Of a DNA stretch of 53,127 nucleotides, positions 14,005 to 22,361 are shown one piece after another. How positions within the stretch are numbered: the stretch's first letter is position 1; every line of letters begins with the position of its first letter. Origin of the DNA: Candidatus Omnitrophota bacterium (GTDB lineage: Bacteria > Omnitrophota > Gorgyraeia > Zapsychrales > Fredricksoniimonadaceae); the NCBI GenBank assembly GCA_028870995.1, contig JAGWOI010000016.1, positions 1-53,127 of the forward strand, written 5' to 3'. The translations under genes were made by a program, and so were the position numbers. Under the pieces are notes generated by a model, which was not told the DNA's origin, did not search any database, and saw only the letters and a list, made by a program, of their open reading frames with translations.

Positions 14005-14811
14005 TTACTGGGGGGTTGCCGTTATCTGCCCGGAAGGATCCACCGCCAAGCCCACTTGCTTGACGACCACATCTCCCTCTCCCAGGTCAGCATTGATAAC
14101 GAGAGAATAATCGCCTTGCTTCAAGTCCTTTAACGGGATCACCAGCTGCGCCGATGCCCCGGGCGGCACATACAGTTTATTGGCATCGCCCCTGAGCAGC
14201 ACCGTGCCGTCGCTTTGCATGATGTAGTACGTGGTATGAGGAATGAGAATGACGTTGCCCTGATTCACAAAATCCGCGGTAAGATCCATGTCCTTGGTGC
14301 CGATATTCTGCAAGGAAGCGTTCTTGTTCTTTGTCTTAGGCTCTACAAAAAATAAGCAGCCCACCCTGGTGACAAGGGAAAGACCGCCTTCGCCTTCGAG
14401 CGTGGTCGCGCTGCGTTCAAAAAACAATACGCCGTAATGCCCTTGCTTGATCTGGCCGGGGACATGAAGAATGTAATCAACCTTTTGCTGGCCGAATGGC
14501 GGTATATCGAATTCTTGAGGGGAGAATGTGACCCACTGGCCGGCCGAATTTGGTGCTGTGCCGGCAGGCAAAAATTTCTTGGAACCGTCGTAAGGCGGGA
14601 TGTACTCGAAATCTTCCCAATAAACCTTAAGGTGAGCAGGGTCCTTGGAGGTGTTGTGGATCAATAAAAAGCCGTTACGGTGCTCCCCTGCGGAGACAGT
14701 GAAGACCTTCTTGCCCTCTTCGAGGAACAATTGGGCCCTCGCCTCCCCGCAGGAGAACATCGCCAACCATAATAACAGGATGATCCGAAGAACCATTTGC
14801 TTAGGCCACAA
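14005..14811 (-). CDS. Periplasmic pilus-chaperone-like protein
   Basis: A 268-residue protein with a signal peptide (cut near ARAQ) and an immunoglobulin-like build: an N-terminal domain in which a positively charged strand (KKVFTVSAGEHRNGFLLIHN) resembles the G1/A1 strands of chaperones, followed by VTFSPQEFDIPPFGQQKVDYILHVP, the pattern seen in PapD-like and DUF916-type chaperones where the F1-G1 region caps subunits. The C-terminal domain ends SLVINADLGEGDVVVKQVGLAV. It overlaps the pilin-like gene upstream by 11 bases and precedes the usher-like gene. A subunit-chaperone role is inferred from fold and context. Confidence 0.72.
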   Translation of the reverse strand: MWPKQMVLRIILLLWLAMFSCGEARAQLFLEEGKKVFTVSAGEHRNGFLLIHNTSKDPAHLKVYWEDFEYIPPYDGSKKFLPAGTAPNSAGQWVTFSPQEFDIPPFGQQKVDYILHVPGQIKQGHYGVLFFERSATTLEGEGGLSLVTRVGCLFFVEPKTKNKNASLQNIGTKDMDLTADFVNQGNVILIPHTTYYIMQSDGTVLLRGDANKLYVPPGASAQLVIPLKDLKQGDYSLVINADLGEGDVVVKQVGLAVDPSGQITATPQ

Positions 14812-15436
14812 CAGCCGTGATCACCAAAGAACCAGTATAGGTACCAGCGGCATCCGCGTTGGAAAACGGCTTGCCGTTGGAAGGATCGGCCGGTGCGGTG
14901 GTGCTGCCGGTCCAAACGCCCAAATAGACCCTTGGCCAGCCGCCGGTGACTTCGGAAGCGGCAATGTGGGTCGAGCTTAAATCAATAAGCCTCATCTTGC
15001 CCTGTGGCAAAAGGGTCTCGGTTGTCGAACCGCCCGTGCCCAGCACTTCCTTGGCAAAGGTGGCCGTGGTCTTGGTGCCCAAACCATTGCTGGTCCCGTT
15101 GGGATTGGTCCCTTCGGTGTAGGTCAGCGTCAGATCCGGAGTACCGGCGCCGCCTGTGGCCCCGAAATCAAGGGCAAAATAATGGTTCGGTAAATAGATG
15201 CCGAGGGTGGGATTGAAGGTCATGGGGTCGAAACTCAATGCCGTGGTCCCTGCCGGCATGGTGGTAAACGCGTTGGTGCTCGAATTGACGCTGGAGACCG
15301 TCACGCTGACACCCGTGGCCGCCGGCACGGTGGCCGACACTGTAAAGTTAAATTGGGTGGCGTCTCCCGCGACAGGAGCCAAGACCACCAGGCCTAAAAC
15401 CGCAAGGGCCGTCATTAATGCTGTTTTTTTGTTCAT
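14801..15436 (-). CDS. Secreted pilin-like subunit
   Basis: A 211-residue exported protein: signal peptide MNKKTALMTALAVLGLVVLAPVAGDA, then a glycine/serine/threonine-rich beta domain that starts QFNFTVSATVPAATGVSVTV and ends GTYTGSLVITAVVA. The end resembles the terminal strands of spore-coat-U/CsuA-type fimbrial subunits, where a G-x-Y-x-G-x-x-x-V-T pattern precedes the C-terminus. No cysteines are present in the mature part. AAGGACAA lies upstream of the start. Position between a three-repeat secreted protein and a chaperone supports a role as the main fibre subunit. Confidence 0.72.
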   Translation of the reverse strand: MNKKTALMTALAVLGLVVLAPVAGDATQFNFTVSATVPAATGVSVTVSSVNSSTNAFTTMPAGTTALSFDPMTFNPTLGIYLPNHYFALDFGATGGAGTPDLTLTYTEGTNPNGTSNGLGTKTTATFAKEVLGTGGSTTETLLPQGKMRLIDLSSTHIAASEVTGGWPRVYLGVWTGSTTAPADPSNGKPFSNADAAGTYTGSLVITAVVA

Positions 15437-15482
15437 ACACTTGTCCTTTCTATTGATACAACTGGCTTTTAAGTTATTTCTC

Positions 15483-16844
15483 TTATTTCTGGTCCAACGA
15501 AAACCGGATCGGCGCCATGAAGCTGCCGGGCGTCATCTGCGAATAGCCCTGAAGGCGGTACAACACTTTAAAGGTGGCCCCGCTGCCGCCGGCATCCGAC
15601 GAGAAGACCGGGTATTCCCCCGTCTTCACCGGTGAAAATTCCGTATAATCCGAATGGCCCTTCTGGCCTTCCGGGATCTGCACTTGAAGCGTGAAATATT
15701 TGTTGTTGAACTCCTTTCCTTGGGGGTTGGTCATATTGGCTTCCATCTCCTGGACCACCTGGTAAGGCTTGTGGAGATTGGAAGTCACGGTGATCACCAC
15801 CTCCTGGTCCTGGGGCGGCGCGCCGGCCAGCACGCGGGGAAAATTCACCCCTCCGGCCGACGGTGTCGTGACATTCATGGTGAACACCGGCGGAACATCG
15901 AACTGCACATTGATGGGAAACTCCTGCTGTCCCGCGCCGCTTTCCACCACATAGGTGACCCGGCCGCGGTAGGTGCCCGCATCCTGCTGCTGGGCCTTGG
16001 CGGCGTCAGCCAGGAAATAAACGGTAAAGCTGTCCTCGGATCTATTGCTGGAATAAATAAGCGTGCGCCCGGGCTTCAAGGTGCTTATCCCTGCAGCGCG
16101 CAGGCCGTCGGTCTGGCCTTCGGCATCCAGCTGTAAAACACCGGCTCCCAGATCCTGACCCGCCTCATTCTGCGGCATGCCGTCGGCCTGTTGAAAGATG
16201 CGTATCGTCTGACCCGCATTCCCGGAAAAAGAAATGTTCACCGCGTCCGCCGTGCTTTCGGAGGTGTCGGAACTGCGCGCATGGACGAAATTAGGGCTGT
16301 GCCTGCCCTGCACCGAGATCTTAAACGAGGTGGGGTTTTCCACAAAAAGATTGATCACGGCCTGGTCATTGGAGCCGCTGCTTAACGAACGTACCGTAAA
16401 GACCAGCCGGCCGGTGAAGGTGCCGCTGCCCGCAATCAGGCTGCGGTCCAGGGAATAACCGATCACAAAGGAATCGCTTTGACCGCTGGGATTGGAGGAA
16501 TAGATAAGCTGGTCCCCCATATTCACATGGTCCGTATTCTGCAAATACAGCGTCCCGGCAATGTTGGAATTGGGCACAGTCTGGGTTTGGATGGCCTGCA
16601 GGTTCAAGGCCTCGCCCTTTTCGTTAATGACCGGCTCAAGCACCCTTTGAAAGATCTGGTAACGCTCGCCATTGGTTGAAGTGACACGGATATGAACTTC
16701 CTTCATATTTTCACCGGCCGCATAGGTGCTCTGAAACCGCAGGCTGTTACTGCCGTCAACCGGACTGACACTAAGGCTAAGGGCGGCCCAGCAAGGTGCC
16801 CAAGTGCATAAGGTAAAAAAGATTAAAGCTATAAATTTCTTCAT
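15483..16844 (-). CDS. Three-repeat secreted beta protein, possible tip adhesin
   Basis: A 453-residue exported protein (signal peptide ends CWA-A). The mature part is three repeats of about 145 residues, each starting with a beta strand (LSLSVSP, FKISVQG, FTMNVTT), holding a Y/I-Q-I-F/V-Q motif (RYQIFQRVLEP, TIRIFQQADG, PYQVVQEMEA) and ending G-T/S-F/Y-x-G-R/A-x-x-x-T/F-V/L (GTFTGRLVFTV, GTYRGRVTYVV, GSFMAPIRFSL). The same ending appears in the downstream pilin-like subunit. Being first gene of the operon and multi-domain, it could be the tip or anchor of the fibre. The start lacks a clear Shine-Dalgarno. A 130-base leader separates it from the promoter at 16981-17008. Confidence 0.72.
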   Translation of the reverse strand: MKKFIALIFFTLCTWAPCWAALSLSVSPVDGSNSLRFQSTYAAGENMKEVHIRVTSTNGERYQIFQRVLEPVINEKGEALNLQAIQTQTVPNSNIAGTLYLQNTDHVNMGDQLIYSSNPSGQSDSFVIGYSLDRSLIAGSGTFTGRLVFTVRSLSSGSNDQAVINLFVENPTSFKISVQGRHSPNFVHARSSDTSESTADAVNISFSGNAGQTIRIFQQADGMPQNEAGQDLGAGVLQLDAEGQTDGLRAAGISTLKPGRTLIYSSNRSEDSFTVYFLADAAKAQQQDAGTYRGRVTYVVESGAGQQEFPINVQFDVPPVFTMNVTTPSAGGVNFPRVLAGAPPQDQEVVITVTSNLHKPYQVVQEMEANMTNPQGKEFNNKYFTLQVQIPEGQKGHSDYTEFSPVKTGEYPVFSSDAGGSGATFKVLYRLQGYSQMTPGSFMAPIRFSLDQK

Positions 16845-16980
16845 CGTCCAATGTTTATACTTTACAGGTAATATGGAAAAAGTAAACAGGCGCTTTCGCG
16901 TTATTACTGACTTTTCTCTACTTTTTATTCTTGGTCTGGGGAATTTGCTACGGTAGAAACTGATAAATTAGGACAACAGA

Positions 16981-17008
16981 ATTATAACAAATATTTCATT
17001 TTTGACAA
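16981..17008 (-). promoter_or_regulatory. Promoter of the surface-fibre operon
   Basis: On the minus strand TTGTCA (17003-17008), 16 bases and TATAAT (16981-16986). Start would be near 16974, leaving a 130-base leader that includes CGCGAAAGCG and a TTTCTAC/GTAGAGAAA dyad; I do not recognise a riboswitch in it. Its -35 box overlaps that of the divergent recN promoter. Confidence 0.75.
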
Positions 17009-17030
17009 GGATTCTTTGCTTTGTTAAGAT
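17002..17030 (+). promoter_or_regulatory. Promoter of recN, leaderless geometry
   Basis: TTGACA (17002-17007), a 17-base spacer and TAAGAT (17025-17030). The recN ATG begins seven bases after the -10 box, where the transcript would start, and no Shine-Dalgarno fits between. Confidence 0.78.
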
Positions 17031-17036
17031 GGCTGC

Positions 17037-18704
17037 ATGTTGTCCCAGCTGACTGTCCGCAATTTTGGCCTGATCGACGAAGTTTCCATTGAATTTACCC
17101 ATATGCTCAATATCCTTACCGGTGAAACCGGGGCCGGCAAGTCCATCCTCATCGATGCCCTGCGCAGCGTCCTGGGTGAACGGCTCGATGCCGCCTCCAT
17201 CCGCGACCCTAAAAACCCCTGTGTCATTGAAGCGGTCTTCGAGATCACCGATAAAAAATTGCTGGAATCGGACGTTATTAAGGAGTTTTTAAGCGATGGC
17301 GGCCAAGAGATCATCGTGCAGCGCACCTTAAACGCGGATGGCAGAAACAGGATCAAAATCAACGGTCTCTCCGCCACCGTCGGCCAGTTAAAGAATTTGG
17401 GCAATCACCTTATCGATTTCCACGGGCCGCATGACCACCAGATGCTCCTCAGTGAAGACCAGCACCTGCTGATGCTCGACCAGCTGGTCAATTTCAAGAG
17501 CCTTAAAGAGGATTATGCCAAGGCCTTCCAGGCCTGGGAACACACGCGCAAAGATCTGGAATCGTTGAACAGCCTGGCCCAAAGCCGCCAGCGTGACCTC
17601 GACCTTTTGACCCACCAGGTCAAGGAGCTGGAGGCCGTGCCGCTGTCCGACGAAAAATATGCGGAATTGCTCCAGGAAGAGACCAAATTAAACAATGCCG
17701 AAAAGCTCCACGAGCACATCCAAAATTTGCTGGGACTCTTGGACGACGAAGAGACCGGGGCCAACGCCCTGCTGCGCAAGAGCTTCTCCCCCTTAAAGTC
17801 CCTGACCCAGATCGATGAAAGATCTTCTGCAATGCTGGAGCAAATGTCGGGCATTCAGGACCAAACCAATGACCTGGTCAGCCAGTTGAACGATTACGCC
17901 TCCGGCCTGAAATTCGACGAACAGACCGCCCAGCGGATTCACGCGCAAAGCGATGCCTACGACGACATCAAACGCAAGTACGGCCCGGACCTGAATGACG
18001 CCCGGAAATTCTATGACGAGGCCAAAGGCAAACTGGACCTTATCAAGAATTTTGAGCACAATGACCACCAGCTGCGCGAGGCCCTGAGATCGCAGGAAAA
18101 GGAATTGGACCTGCTGGCCTCAAAGATGACCAAGCTGCGGCAAAAAGCGGCGGAAGACCTGAAAACCACGATCGAAAAGGAATTAAAGGAGCTCGGCATC
18201 CTGCACGTCAAATTCGAGGCGCGTTTTAAAAAAATACCCTTTGACCGCAACGGAGAGGATAAGATCGTTTTCTACATCAGCCCCAACGCCGGCGAGGACG
18301 TCAAGCCCTTGGCCCAGATCATTTCTTCCGGTGAAGCCGCCCGCGTGATGCTCGCCCTCAAAAAGGCCCTGATCGCGGTGGACCCCATCCCCGTGCTGAT
18401 CTTCGACGAGATCGACGCCCAGATCGGCGGACGCCTGGGCACCATCACCGGCACCAAGCTCAAGGAACTCAGCCGCAAACGGCAGGTCATCCTCATCACC
18501 CACCTGCCCCAGATCGCCTCGTTCGCCGACCGGCATTTCAAGGTGTCCAAAACCGTCAAGACCGGACGCGCCATCACCGGCGTTGCCCCGCTGGAAGGCG
18601 CCCAACGCGTCGAAGAGATCGCCCAGATGATGAGCGGCGCCAACACCACCAAGATCTCCCTGTCCCATGCCCAGGACATGCTCGCCTTGGGGCAAAAAAA
18701 TTAG
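17037..18704 (+). CDS. recN: DNA repair protein RecN
   Basis: A 555-residue SMC-like ATPase of normal length that binds double-strand-break ends. It has Walker A GETGAGKS (29-36), the Q-loop region HGPHDHQMLL, a coiled coil of roughly 155-380 with many heptad leucines, the ABC signature SSGEAARVMLALK (about 430) and Walker B LIFDEIDAQIGG (about 454), followed by the switch histidine in LITHLPQIASFAD. Its start codon coincides with the predicted transcription start. The last four bases overlap the convergent glycosyltransferase gene. RecN is usually DNA-damage induced, but no LexA-type palindrome is evident here. Confidence 0.95.
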   Translation: MLSQLTVRNFGLIDEVSIEFTHMLNILTGETGAGKSILIDALRSVLGERLDAASIRDPKNPCVIEAVFEITDKKLLESDVIKEFLSDGGQEIIVQRTLNADGRNRIKINGLSATVGQLKNLGNHLIDFHGPHDHQMLLSEDQHLLMLDQLVNFKSLKEDYAKAFQAWEHTRKDLESLNSLAQSRQRDLDLLTHQVKELEAVPLSDEKYAELLQEETKLNNAEKLHEHIQNLLGLLDDEETGANALLRKSFSPLKSLTQIDERSSAMLEQMSGIQDQTNDLVSQLNDYASGLKFDEQTAQRIHAQSDAYDDIKRKYGPDLNDARKFYDEAKGKLDLIKNFEHNDHQLREALRSQEKELDLLASKMTKLRQKAAEDLKTTIEKELKELGILHVKFEARFKKIPFDRNGEDKIVFYISPNAGEDVKPLAQIISSGEAARVMLALKKALIAVDPIPVLIFDEIDAQIGGRLGTITGTKLKELSRKRQVILITHLPQIASFADRHFKVSKTVKTGRAITGVAPLEGAQRVEEIAQMMSGANTTKISLSHAQDMLALGQKN

Positions 18705-20233
18705 ACCCTGTCCTTTCGGACATAAAAATCATCGCCGCCGATCTTTTCAGGGACATAATTTTGCTTCAGGAAGGGCTTTAATCTTTTCTCATAATCTTGT
18801 TTCGAAATGATATGGTGTTTGATGAGGTCCTTGAACACCGCCCTGCCTTCATAGGACCTCTGAATGACTTGAGGCCTTTGGGCCAAAATCCGCCCAACCA
18901 TCCCCCCGCCGCTGTTCAAATCCCTTTTTATCTCTTTTGAACTCATGAATTTCCTGTATTCGCAGCTGGAATATAACCTGACGGCGTCCCTGACAAATAC
19001 AGGATGATCGGGGATGATAAGAAAACAACTCCCGCTTTGGGCAATTTTCAGGATCTGCGCTAAACTCCTCTCGCAATCATCAAAATCACGGTGATTGCTG
19101 TTCATCACACTGATATTAGGCATGACGAATACCATGCCAAAGCCCGCCATGACAACGGCCTTGCCCCAAGCGGACTTGATTTTCCCAAAGATTTCCTCAA
19201 GCCTATACCCACTGATAATAATCGCGCATAAAAGAAGCCATAACTGAAGATAATAATTTTCTTTATAGACAATCGTGGCGATGGAATTAAAAGTGCTGAA
19301 ATAGAATGCCAGGGACAGGATCACAAATGCCTTGGTGCGGGGCCCCTTCGCCGCTGTTCTTATAAGCAGCACGGCACTTAATAAAAATATGGCCCCAGGA
19401 AAAGAAACTTTGATGGTAAGAAATTTCCAGTTAAAGCGAAACAGCCAGAATAAGAAGTCCGGCACGATATGTTCCTTGAATAAATAAACAGCCAGCGGCA
19501 GGCAACCGGCCAAAACCCCTGCCGTATACACGGCCAACAAACGCAGCTTCTTATTGCCCGGCGTGAATAAAATAACGATCGGAGGCAAGAACAACATAAG
19601 ATACTGCTTAAACATAAACGCAAGGCCCATGGAAAAACAGAACCCCGAGGCCAAAATAGTCCAATACCCCCCTTCCGGGATCATCAGAACCAGCCGGATC
19701 CCCAACAACGAAAAAAAGAGCATGAAAAGATCCGGCCTTATTTGAAAGAATAAACCGTAGAAAAATAACCCTGTCAGGACCAGGAGGTATAAAGAAAAAT
19801 TTGGCCTTCTCCAAACCGCCTTCGCTATCTGCCAGCCGATCCAGGCCGAAAGCAAAAAAACCGCGAAAGAAAGAATTCTGCTGTATTCGAAGACCTCGAC
19901 AGAAGGCTTCAACAGACCCATGATCGGCGCCAGGACCACCCACAACAGCGGTGAGTGGTGCTGCCAAAAATCTCTGAACGGAATAAGGCCTTGGGCGACC
20001 AACCAGCTGCAATGGAGATGTTCAATTTCATCCTCATCGATAGGAAGAGCCCTCCAATAAATCAAAATCAGAAGGATATTAAGAACGGCAAAAATAAGGG
20101 GAACTCTAGCTTCGGAAAGGCCTTTTTGGAGCCAAAAATAGGTACAAACAAGAGACACCAAAGCCAAAAGGTAAAAACATAGTACCTGCCATGAAAAAGG
20201 ATAAGATGTCGATACGATATTAAATTCAATCAT
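18701..20233 (-). CDS. GT-C fold membrane glycosyltransferase, PMT-2/ArnT type
   Basis: A 510-residue protein with about 11 predicted membrane helices. The first periplasmic loop carries the acidic motif of GT-C enzymes (LPIDEDEIEHLHCSWLVAQG) and the HHSPLLWVVLAP stretch typical of the glycosyltransferase-39/83 family, which transfer sugars from polyprenyl-phosphate carriers. The C-terminal ~150 residues form a soluble domain (SCFLIIPDHPVFVRDAVRLYSS). Donor and acceptor are unknown. A TATAGT with extended TG lies ten bases before the ATG, with no Shine-Dalgarno. It is convergent with recN and divergent from pfk. Confidence 0.82.
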   Translation of the reverse strand: MIEFNIVSTSYPFSWQVLCFYLLALVSLVCTYFWLQKGLSEARVPLIFAVLNILLILIYWRALPIDEDEIEHLHCSWLVAQGLIPFRDFWQHHSPLLWVVLAPIMGLLKPSVEVFEYSRILSFAVFLLSAWIGWQIAKAVWRRPNFSLYLLVLTGLFFYGLFFQIRPDLFMLFFSLLGIRLVLMIPEGGYWTILASGFCFSMGLAFMFKQYLMLFLPPIVILFTPGNKKLRLLAVYTAGVLAGCLPLAVYLFKEHIVPDFLFWLFRFNWKFLTIKVSFPGAIFLLSAVLLIRTAAKGPRTKAFVILSLAFYFSTFNSIATIVYKENYYLQLWLLLCAIIISGYRLEEIFGKIKSAWGKAVVMAGFGMVFVMPNISVMNSNHRDFDDCERSLAQILKIAQSGSCFLIIPDHPVFVRDAVRLYSSCEYRKFMSSKEIKRDLNSGGGMVGRILAQRPQVIQRSYEGRAVFKDLIKHHIISKQDYEKRLKPFLKQNYVPEKIGGDDFYVRKDRV

Positions 20234-20332
20234 GGACGCTTCAACTATACCATAGTTTGATTTGATTTTGATTTTTCTTTATGGTAACGTATATTTTTCT
20301 TCTCAAACCTCAACAATGTTAGGAGCGGTTCG

Positions 20333-21538
20333 ATGAAACGCATTGGCATTATTACTTCGGGCGGTGATTGCGGCGGGCTTAACGGGGTCATCAAAGGCGC
20401 TGCCGGGATGGCCCTTTCCCACGGTGTCTCTTGTTTTATCATTCCCAGCGGCTACGCGGGATTATATAACCTGGTTGATTTCAACAAGCTCACGGAACTT
20501 ACACCGGAGCGCATTGACAGGATCAATGCCAACATGGCGGGTTCCGAAGCCGGCCATTCGCGCGTGAAGATCAAGAAGATCGAAGACCCCAACAAGTACG
20601 AACGCATCAAAAAGGGCCTGGAGAAATTCAAACTCGATGGGCTCATCATCTCCGGCGGGGATGATTCCGGCAGCGTCTTGGTCGACCTGACCGAACACGG
20701 CATCAAGTGTGTGCACGCCCCTAAAACCATGGACATGGACCTGCAAACCTATTCGGTAGGTGCTGATTCGAGCATCAACCGCATTGCCGGCTTTATCGAA
20801 GATTTAAAAACCACCGCCGCCACCCATCAGCGCATCCTGGTCATGGAAGTGTTCGGCCGTTACGTGGGCCATACCGCCTTCCGCGGCGGTATCGCGGCGG
20901 ACGCGGATGCCATCATCATCCCCGAGATCCCTTGCGATTTCGACATCCTTTACCAGCACATGAAGGAACGCTATTTTGCGCGCATTCTGCAGACCGATGT
21001 GCGCTCCGGCACCTATTTGATCGTCGTGGCCGAGGGCATCAAGAACGCCTCCGGTGCTGAGATCGTGGATGAGAACGCGCCCGTTGACGCCTTCGGGCAC
21101 AAGCGCCTGGCCGGCGCCGGCAACTATGTCTGCCAGCAGCTCATCAAACGCCTGAAAACCGATCCCGCCGTCCCGGACCTCATGAAAAAGACCGGCGTGT
21201 ACGTCAAAGGCATCAACGAGATCCCCGAAGTCCGCGCCGTGGCACCCGGCCACCTGGTGCGCTGCGGCCATTCCAGCGCCTATGACGTCAGCTTCGGCAA
21301 GGAGGCCGGTGCGGCCGCCTTCCTGCTCTTGAACCAGGGCATCTCCGGCGTGACGATCGCGGGCATCAACAACGGCAAGATCCGTTACATCGACACCAAG
21401 GAGGCCATCAAGCAGCGGCTGGTGGACACCAAACAGGTGGCGATCTACGAATCGTTGGGTGTTTGTTTCGGACGTAATCCTGCCAAACTGGCGGCGGAAG
21501 CCGTCAAATTGACCCAGCCTCCCGAACGGCATTGGTAA
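20333..21538 (+). CDS. 6-phosphofructokinase, predicted PPi-dependent
   Basis: A 401-residue phosphofructokinase A-family enzyme. It starts MKRIGIITSGGDCGGLN (nucleotide/PPi loop) with AGGAG just upstream. The donor-specificity positions read GGDDS (about residue 107) and PKTMDMD (about 128): Asp and Lys here are the PPi-type residues, in place of the two glycines of ATP-dependent enzymes. The catalytic aspartate in T-x-D is kept, although the usual TIDND is TMDMD. MEVFGRYVGH and the arginine-bearing PGHLVRCGHSSAYD sugar-binding segments are present. It would catalyse fructose-6-phosphate/fructose-1,6-bisphosphate interconversion reversibly. Confidence 0.9.
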   Translation: MKRIGIITSGGDCGGLNGVIKGAAGMALSHGVSCFIIPSGYAGLYNLVDFNKLTELTPERIDRINANMAGSEAGHSRVKIKKIEDPNKYERIKKGLEKFKLDGLIISGGDDSGSVLVDLTEHGIKCVHAPKTMDMDLQTYSVGADSSINRIAGFIEDLKTTAATHQRILVMEVFGRYVGHTAFRGGIAADADAIIIPEIPCDFDILYQHMKERYFARILQTDVRSGTYLIVVAEGIKNASGAEIVDENAPVDAFGHKRLAGAGNYVCQQLIKRLKTDPAVPDLMKKTGVYVKGINEIPEVRAVAPGHLVRCGHSSAYDVSFGKEAGAAAFLLLNQGISGVTIAGINNGKIRYIDTKEAIKQRLVDTKQVAIYESLGVCFGRNPAKLAAEAVKLTQPPERHW

Positions 21539-21539
21539 G

Positions 21540-22361
21540 CTAATACTTGACGTATTGGCCGACACACTCCTCAAGGACGTCCGTGATTGGGCGTACCTTG
21601 AATCCCGTCTTTTCCAGTTTACTCACCGACAGGACCATATTGGTGCGGTCAAGCTTGAGGTTCTTAAGCGGCAGAATGGTGTACTTGAATTCCGGGACGA
21701 ACTTCCGGTAGACATCCATGAGTTGAGGATACCTTAAGCCCCCCTTGTTCGTGCAATTAAATATTCCCCTGGCATCGACCCTGATAAGATGCTCCAGCAT
21801 CTCGATGAAATCCGGGATATAGGTGATGGAATTGGGGACATCGATGAGCGCTTTGTACTTGATGAGCTTGTTAAGGATGTTGCGCGGGTTCGGTATGAAG
21901 TCCAGGGGCACCCGGATCCTGGCGATCAGAATATTACACCGGCGGGACAGAGGCTCCAGCACGGCTTCCGAATAGATCTTGGTACGGCTGTAATAAAGAT
22001 GATAGTAGTCCGGTACCAGGCTTTCCGTGATGGGCTTTTGCTTTTTGTAATCGTAATGGTAAATGCATCCGCTGCTGATATGCGCAAGCTTAACGGGCCG
22101 GCGAAAGGCCAGCTCACCCAGCCAGATCGGCACCATGGTGTTGGCCAGCATCGTCCTGTCCAGGTCGAGCTCACAGTCATCCACATTGCGCTTGCCTGTG
22201 TGGCCGATGCCGTTGATGATGACGGCGGGCTTGTATTTCTTATAAATCCGTTCCACATCCTTGTAGCTGCGGATCTTCCCGCCCTCGAGCCGGCAGCCCC
22301 AGGCCTTGTGCAGGCGCTGCGCAATATACCCTTTGCCTAGGATCAAAATCTTATTGTTCAC
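21540..22361 (-). CDS. RmlD-like sugar-nucleotide reductase/epimerase
   Basis: A 273-residue extended short-chain dehydrogenase. The N-terminal dinucleotide motif is GKGYIA (9-14), an unusual form of GxxGxxG; ISSGCIYHYD supplies the catalytic serine region and Y124-S-R-T-K128 the YxxxK pair. The size and the NxMVPIWLGELA segment resemble RmlD-type dTDP-4-keto-sugar reductases, but the exact reaction cannot be assigned. It overlaps rmlA by four bases (ATGA-type), so both are made together, probably for a deoxy-sugar that the neighbouring glycosyltransferases use. Convergent with pfk, two bases apart. Confidence 0.8.
   Translation of the reverse strand: MNNKILILGKGYIAQRLHKAWGCRLEGGKIRSYKDVERIYKKYKPAVIINGIGHTGKRNVDDCELDLDRTMLANTMVPIWLGELAFRRPVKLAHISSGCIYHYDYKKQKPITESLVPDYYHLYYSRTKIYSEAVLEPLSRRCNILIARIRVPLDFIPNPRNILNKLIKYKALIDVPNSITYIPDFIEMLEHLIRVDARGIFNCTNKGGLRYPQLMDVYRKFVPEFKYTILPLKNLKLDRTNMVLSVSKLEKTGFKVRPITDVLEECVGQYVKY

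Noticed and set aside
16845-16974. Second c-di-GMP riboswitch in the leader of the fibre operon
   Set aside because: No GGACGCAAAGCC-type core or GAAA-capped P2 is present, only small unrelated hairpins.
20804-21574. 256-codon open frame antisense to pfk
   Set aside because: It mirrors a codon-biased real gene, has low-complexity composition and no family resemblance.
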